Assembly (NCBI RefSeq): GCF_000002995.4
Contig: NW_025062478.1
Span: 6,486,001-6,550,000, forward strand
DNA from: Brugia malayi
Lineage: Eukaryota; Nematoda; Chromadorea; Rhabditida; Onchocercidae
Direction: 5' to 3'
Length of the DNA: 64,000 nucleotides
The position numbers and the translations under genes were made by a program. The notes beneath the pieces were generated by a model. It was not told where the DNA came from, did not search any database, and saw only the letters and a list, made by a program, of their open reading frames with translations. Shown in pieces: positions 57,350 to 64,000 of this stretch. Numbering within the stretch: the stretch's first letter is position 1; each line of letters starts with the position of its first letter.

Positions 57350-60300
57350 ATGTCGATCCATCGACTACCAAGCATAAAAAATCCTCAGGAATTAATCGAT
57401 GATTACTTTACCACTGGTGAACAAGTTTACAAGTTCGACAGTGTAAGTTTATTCTTCAGTTTTTCAAATACCAACTTCCCAATCATATGTGCCAATTATT
57501 TAGTTTTGTTTGATTTAATTTAATCTGATCTAAAGCTAATCTCATTTTTGTTTTTGCTTTTTTCTGTCAGATTATCGATCAGTTCGAGGGACGTTTTGTG
57601 CATTTATCATTGAGTCACAATGGTTTACTGTTATTCTGGAAACAATATAAGGTTTTTTTTTTTTTTTTTTTTTCATTTGTTTGCTCATATTTTGTAAGGA
57701 TGGAAGAGAAAAGAAGTGAAGAGGGAAAAATGAGAGAAGAAAATACAGAAGGGAATAAGTGGAATTTGTATAATATTTTGTTCGATGTAAGTATACATTT
57801 ACATATTACTTCTGTCTTGCAATCCAGGCTAATGAAGTGGTCGGCTCGGAATTCTGTTATATCGATGATATCATTGATGTATTTTCTGGCTGTTGTGCGG
57901 AACATTCAAGACGACAAGGGATCCATCAAAAAGTGCATACAATATTAATCTTATCTGTTTCGAATATAATTAGAATTATTCAGCAGCATAAAGTATAAGA
58001 CAAAATTTTAGTACATTAGGAAAACTTTTTCTGCATTCTTCAGTAATTTGCATTTTAGAACATCGGACAGATGAGGATAAGATAGTGAAAAGCTTCTTCA
58101 ATCTTATAAATACATCCATTAAAACGTCATTTTGCACTAACTCAGTAATAAACTGTTTTCCGAAAATATACTTTTTAGAGTTATGGGAGGAAAGAAATTC
58201 AAAAATTGCAATTACTTCAATTTAACTCCAACTAAATTCAAAAATTGCAATTACTTCAACCATGTGTCGAAACTGTTTAGTACTCAATACTAATATCATT
58301 AAGAATTTTATCCCTTCAGCCAAAAAAGCTAAATTTGCCAGCACAGATTGTATCTTCAACACCTCATTCCTTGATTACTTACTATTAATGCTTCTATTAA
58401 CTTATATTAATTAAAAATGCCAAAACGAAATGTCAAAGCTTTTATACCATTTGAAGCATTCAGCTATATCATGATTAATGTACAGGAATTACTAAAATAT
58501 GCGTTCTTTCGCCATGTGTCGAATTAAATAATTCTATTTTTCTACAAATTCCAAAGATCTTACACCACATATTATAGAAAAGCGGCATGATTGCTTATTA
58601 ACTTATACCATTTTCAATTTCTTTTATTATAAAAAATGCAAAATAACCCAATAGGTCAATTTAATACTTGTGAATTTAATACTGCTTACTCCATCATAAT
58701 CAAAGTATAGATGTAATAAGTAAACAATTCCCATGACTCCCATGACTTTAAACAACTGGAAAAGAGAATAGAGAAAGTTATAATCCTGAACTTTTGATTT
58801 GACACCGACCGTTCTACTTTAATTTTACAGACGGATTTTACAGTTAGATGGTTACATTAAAAAAACGCTTGGTGGTACTTTTGTCGCAGAGAAATGTATG
58901 CTGTCAACTCATTTTCTAACCGTAATGTATGGTGCCGATGCTGTGTCTCCGAATGCGCTAATTTTTCTCATCGATTCTGAACATAATGTCGTTGTAAAGC
59001 CACTATCAATATTTAATTTAAAAGGAGCCTAATTTTTTTTTTTAATTATCCAAGATATACATGTCGTAGTATGATATTTTAATAAGAGTGCGGAAATGTT
59101 GTTTATCTTTTCCTTCCAGTAATCGGTTGATTTTGGGTTAGTTTTGTTTATGAATTATTCGGTATTTTGATCTGTTGTTACATCAAATCAGAAATTAAGC
59201 CTAAAATCCTACTACTTTTCGAAAATAGAAGGTTGAGTAAATCATAGGGTGATAACAATGCATTAATTTTTCATCCTGGCTTATTTATCAGTAATTTGAT
59301 ATTATTGCTTAATCGAAAAAAAAAAAAAGAGAAATAATTTTTAGCGTTGGCTTAATGAAATTCGTCGGTTATCAGTGAAAGCATTGAAAGAGTTATCACT
59401 TCAAGGTTGCTTTTATTACTGGCAGCGACTGTTCACCAAAATCAGATATTCCACAAACACCGACCAAGTTTCAATCAATGCGTTTGTTTTTATTTATCCT
59501 CATATCTTATAAATTTTTAATCACTCGGTTTTTTGATAACAAGGTATTTTTCAGCATAAGTTAATTCGTTGATAATTCCGAAGAAATAGTTTTAAAAAAC
59601 GAGCAGTTTATTCATGAATAATCAGAAGAGCTTATTGCATACTGTTTTAAAAATTAGTTATAGAATCATAACTAACAAAGAAACGATAAACTTTTTTGAA
59701 TTTGGCAACAGTTTTACGTATTATTTACAGAATTTCTAAGATAAAATTTTCTACTATAGGAAGAAATGAATGAATATTTTAAACTTTCCTTTTGAAATCA
59801 GAAAATAATGTGCAAATAATGTAGACGATATCATTTCACGTGGTATACGTAACGGTCGGCTGTCATCCATTCGATTGCAACACAAAACTTTGAAGTCTAT
59901 TTAAAAAGGAAAATGAAGGGTAAAGTGGGTACCGCATTTTCTCTTTTCCATCCTTCTGAAGTTGATGAATGCAGATATTCCGTTTGAAAAAAAGAAAAAA
60001 AAAAATATGAAGGCGATTTTCTAAATTTCATTGCGCCAATAAAATGAACTGAAAAGTAGTTAAAATCATAAATTGTCGATCTGTTATGTCAGCAGGTGAA
60101 TATAACTTAAAGTTACACCTGGAAGTCCTATTTATTGTAATGGACGAAATACTTTAATGTAAAATGATATTCTGTATAGCACGAGTCCGATTTATGTATA
60201 TTTGTAGGACTGTAGCCTAAGTATTATATTTTACATCTATCTCGACCTGAATTAATTCAGATTAATTGACAGCAAGACTGATTTTCAAAAATTTCTGCTG

Positions 60301-63300
60301 CATTTTACATTTGTTCGGTATTGTGAGGTTTTTCTTGAGTTACATTTCGAGAAATCATTTAAGGTTCTATTACTAATGATGAATTATAGATATATTAGAA
60401 ATAAAATATAACTGAAATAAGTTTGCAGTATATTGGATGCCGTTCTATTCACAAAAAATAAAGAAGATCGAAAAGACATTGAAAGGTCTTTGAAAACGCT
60501 TCCCGCTTTTCATAGTAAGGTTGTGCCTATTTTTGTTCTTGTCGAAAGTTTGGATATCAGTTGAATTATCAGTTCATTGCATATTAGTTTGCTGCGTAGG
60601 GAAAGAAAAGTGGTTAAAGAGGATAATTAGAAATTTTCTATGTTTGTAACTGCAAGGAACAAATTTAGGAAGCGATTTCAGTGAATGAAATAACAAATGA
60701 TTTCATCTTCTCCTGCTATTGTTGTATTTGTGGACGAACTGACGTGGATTACATATTTCACAAAAAGTAAGCTTACTAAGTTACTGTTTATCAAACTTAC
60801 GTTGCGAAATACATAGGCATGATCAGTTTGTTCTAGTCAAAATTTTCTTTATAACTTGGTAGGAAAAGTGAAGGATAACACGGACTAGCAAGCCATTTAA
60901 TGCTTGAAGAGTAAAATTTGAACTTTTTATTTCAGAATCTAAGTTGGTCTCAAACAAAAAGACAGTAGAAAAGAAAGAAAAGTGTTAGAGAAAATTTGGG
61001 AAGTCTTTATCTTTCCAGGTTTTTCCTGAATAAGGTGAGCGATAATTAGTGGCAGTTTTTCGAAACTATAATTTCAGATTTGCGGGAAAAGAAAAGGTTG
61101 ATGCAGAACATTTTGCAAAATATCTCAAGGAAGAACATTACGATCCAAGGCTCAATGAATTGCTTTATCCCTCTCCCACTTCACAAATTGCTCAATGTTT
61201 AATTAACGAAATGAATGGGAGTGGTATAGGCATTTGCATCCTTTTTTCACTTTCTAACTTTATTGTTTTTTTGAATTGTTGAATTTAAATCCCTCTTGTA
61301 TCTCTTTACTGATTCTCCTAAATATAGAGGAACAAGTGAAGCAACTGACGAAAGAATCATTCCTGAGATTTCTGCTAAGTGAGTACAACATCGGTATGCA
61401 CCGGGACCATCTGATGCTAAAAGAAGAAAACATGCATAAGCCACTTTCGCATTATTTCATCAACAGTTCACATAATACATATTTGAGAGGTAACATTCAC
61501 TGTAATATCGAACTAACCACAAGAATAAAGCAGTAGTAAAGTTCTCTTTCTCTATTAATAAAGAGAAAGAATGAGGCTGATTTGCTAATATGCGATGCTT
61601 TTTTTAGATAAGAAAATCACTTTGTATTGTTTTCGATGGCTCTATATTGTGGAGTTTTCAAAAATTTTTGAGAATTTACCCAAGAATATAATTTTTTAAA
61701 TAAAAAATTTATTTTGCCTCTCAGTTTAATAGATTATCACTATTTAATAAGTAACCAGCACTGAATCAATACAATAAAAAATTAAACTTTATTACTTAAT
61801 AATAGATAGAAGTAATTTTTTAAAAGAGAATTTACATAGGTTACCAAGTGAATTCCAAAAGTTCTGTGGAAATGTATCGTTATGTGTTACTGTCTGGATG
61901 TCGTTCTATTGAACTTGACTGTTGGGATGGATCAGGTGGTGAACCAATTATCACACACGGGCCTTCGCAGCTCACCAGAGTTACTCCTGTATTATTTAAG
62001 GTTTACTCTTCACCTGTTAATTAATTTTAAAATTAAGACATTCCTACACCTCCATAAGACATGAACCAAGTAAATAGCAGTATTTTCCATTAAAAAAATT
62101 ATCAGTGGAAGAGATAAAGGTGCATGCGAATCGTTCTCTCAGAATGACTTTTGAATGGGCGGTTATTTTGATTTCATCTACTCTAGACAGTTTTGCAAAC
62201 TTTCTAATTAATAAAGCCAATCTAAATTAATGAATGTAATCTTTGCTCTCCTTTGGTATAACTTAATTCAGAGGACGAATTTCAGGATGTTATTATGGCA
62301 ATTGCGGAAACAGCTTTTGTCGTTTCTGAATTTCCTGTTATTTTATCATTGGAGAATCATTGTTCCATGAAGCAACAAAAGAAAATAGCATTGTATTGCC
62401 GAGAAATTTTCGGAAATTTTTTACTTACCGAACCGTTAAGCAATTATCCGGTGAGGCCTTTAGCATTCCTTCTCTAAAATTTATTGAGAATGCAGAAATT
62501 TTAGTAGATTGATCCTTCTAGAGGATTTTTTAGCATATTAGTTAACATATTATAAAATTTTATGTGTGAATTAAACTGGACAAAATTAGATAATTTTATT
62601 GAACTGCTAAATTTGTTAAAGTTATTTAGATCAAACAGGGTGTGAGTCTGCCGTCTCCAAACGCGCTCAGGAAAAAAATTTTGATTAAAAATAAGAAAAT
62701 CAGTAATGGAGAAACAGAGGATTTTTTTAACAAATCAATTAGTAAGTTAAAATCTACTCATAAAATGTTCAATTATTAAAATTGGACATTTAAAGAATTC
62801 TTAGAGCGATAGTTTTTTTAAAGTACCGCTTTCTTCATCCACTTATGTTATTAATACTCGTATAATGATATCACTTAAGTATTGCTGAAAATGCTGTTAA
62901 TTTAATCATACTGAAATTGAATTAAGTGAAATTTTAAAATCATTCCATGATGCTGCTTAAGTTTAAGTTAAAAATAATTTTATAACAAGTTTTTCCATTG
63001 GTTTTTAAATCTTTTTCCGTTAGTGTCTTCTTTAAGTGATCAGATAACTTCAGAAGCGGTAATTATTTTAATTCAACAGTTAATGACAAAGGTTTGCTTC
63101 TAGTGATATCAATTTCTCTGTTTACTACTCTGTATACTATAAATAAACCGTATTTGAACGCTATGCTTTCCAAAGATTGTTTCAGCGTCACAAAGTGTCA
63201 TGGAAAGTGATCCCAGTGAAAGTGAAAGTAGTGAAAAAGGTGGATTCAAATTTACCGGGAGCATTTTTTATTTTTTTGATATTTTTACATAGTTCTCGAG

Positions 63301-64000
63301 TAGACTTGAAGTGAAGTTTAAATTAAATTCAAATTGGATTTATAATCTAACTTGGTTACTCTATTCAAGTTGCATTATTTTTCACATTTAGATGATATTT
63401 TGCACCAAAATGAGGCGAATATACAGGAGAACTCACAAAACTCAGTTAGTTATTATTATTATTTCCAGGATTAAAAATTTTGTTTTTAAATTTCAAATCA
63501 CTCATAATCTCCAAGGAACTGCAGGTTATTGCTCGCGAACTATCAGACCTTGTGAATTATATGCGTGCCATGGGCAAGTTCACGTCATTTACAGAATGCG
63601 AAAGCAAGTTTTCCGTTTTTCTCAGTGTATAGTTGTGAAATAATTCATAATTGATAATTCCAACAATCTTTTCTTCTTTTCCATGCTCTTCTTTCAGTTA
63701 CTTCTCAATTTTTTAGTAAATTTGATACGATTATGCATTAGTTTGAAAATCAATACTTATACTAAAGTAGACGAATAGTTCAAAAATTCTAATTTGGAAA
63801 TCGAATTTCAGAAGGCTCTATGCACTTAAGTTACTATGTTTTCTGATGAAAAGAAACCGCACTTATTATCACTTTCAATTTTAGTTTTCATGTGATAAGA
63901 TTGCAGGCAAACAGATGAGTTATGGAATATTTTCGATGAACGAATCTCGTGCTTATGAACTGGTAAAAGAGAATCCAATCGAATTTGTAAATCATAACAA
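57350..64000 (+). CDS. Phospholipase C beta, 5' part
   Basis: Sixteen exons are seen: 57350-57442, 57571-57651, 57828-57932, 58844-58987, 59345-59481, 60429-60514, 60682-60766, 61078-61223, 61328-61489, 61840-62000, 62286-62450, 62630-62741, 63186-63239, 63392-63444, 63525-63607 and 63885 to the edge. PLC beta cleaves PIP2 to IP3 and diacylglycerol downstream of Gq. A divergent PH domain ([12 protein letters not shown]) and EF-hand region ([14 protein letters not shown]) precede the X domain. There the catalytic residues stand in [31 protein letters not shown] and [26 protein letters not shown] ends the X barrel, followed by an acidic linker ([12 protein letters not shown]). The Y domain starts at [15 protein letters not shown] and continues to [11 protein letters not shown]. 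The SDLVNY start and the linker type identify the beta class; EGL-8-like or PLC-2-like cannot be decided. The exon 3/4 junction is the weakest. Intron 2 begins with a T21 run. The gene continues past the window. Confidence 0.92.
58195..58259 (+). repeat. 26-bp direct repeat in a PLC intron
   Basis: The word AAATTCAAAAATTG-CAATTACTTCAA occurs at 58195-58220 and 58234-58259, period 39, in the intron between PLC exons 3 and 4. Confidence 0.85.

Noticed and set aside
57598..57948. 116-codon ORF across the PLC exon 2/3 region
   Set aside because: It starts inside exon 2 and reads through the T21 intron tract; the spliced PLC reading is supported instead.
63011..63057. Possible PLC exon after TTCCGTTAG
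   Set aside because: It ends in phase 0 and would force the next exon into a basic, unlikely frame. Skipping it joins 62741 to 63186 in phase 1 and gives the expected acidic linker.

Overview
The window is nuclear DNA from a nematode. The evidence is very AT-rich spacers, introns of roughly 70 to 1,900 bp with TTTCAG-type acceptors, and worm-type proteins: an AKT-1 with a duplicated kinase exon, a TWK-type K2P channel and a RIC-4-type SNAP-25. Long introns and wide gene spacing point to a spirurid or filarial worm rather than Caenorhabditis; that placement is inference. I see no tRNA, rRNA, CRISPR array or mobile element with a recognisable ORF. Gene models were built by hand from conserved protein blocks, splice sites and phase agreement. 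Most lie close to the expected family length.

Layout. 1-2,400: mostly non-coding, with one exon-like block and a small secreted-protein ORF (- strand). 3,029-6,662: ribosomal protein S23, then general transcription factor TFIIB (both +). 11,439-14,687: SNAP-25 (+). 16,805-22,303: AKT kinase (-), with two interchangeable exons for the hinge-to-catalytic-loop segment. 23,478-26,872: an unrecognised 313-residue type I membrane protein (-), spread over ten small exons, whose tail carries repeated tyrosine motifs. 27,294-29,233: PP1-like phosphatase (-). 30,128-30,891: an 88-residue possibly mitochondrial protein (-), head-to-head with TIM50 (31,216-33,676, +). 35,860-39,101: glutaminyl-peptide cyclotransferase (+). 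46,041-50,030: K2P potassium channel (+). 57,350 to the right edge: phospholipase C beta, cut off in the X-Y linker (+).

Functions. Several genes belong to neuronal and signalling physiology (SNAP-25, K2P channel, PLC beta, AKT, and glutaminyl cyclase for neuropeptide maturation). The others are housekeeping (RPS23, TFIIB, TIM50). From memory, the C. elegans counterparts of TFIIB, SNAP-25, AKT-1, TIM50, glutaminyl cyclase and both PLC betas lie on chromosome V, so the block may be an ancestral linkage group. The least expected items are the tyrosine-tail membrane protein, the AKT exon pair, a 31-bp tandem duplication that shifts the frame of the 88-residue gene, and a GC-AG intron in TFIIB.
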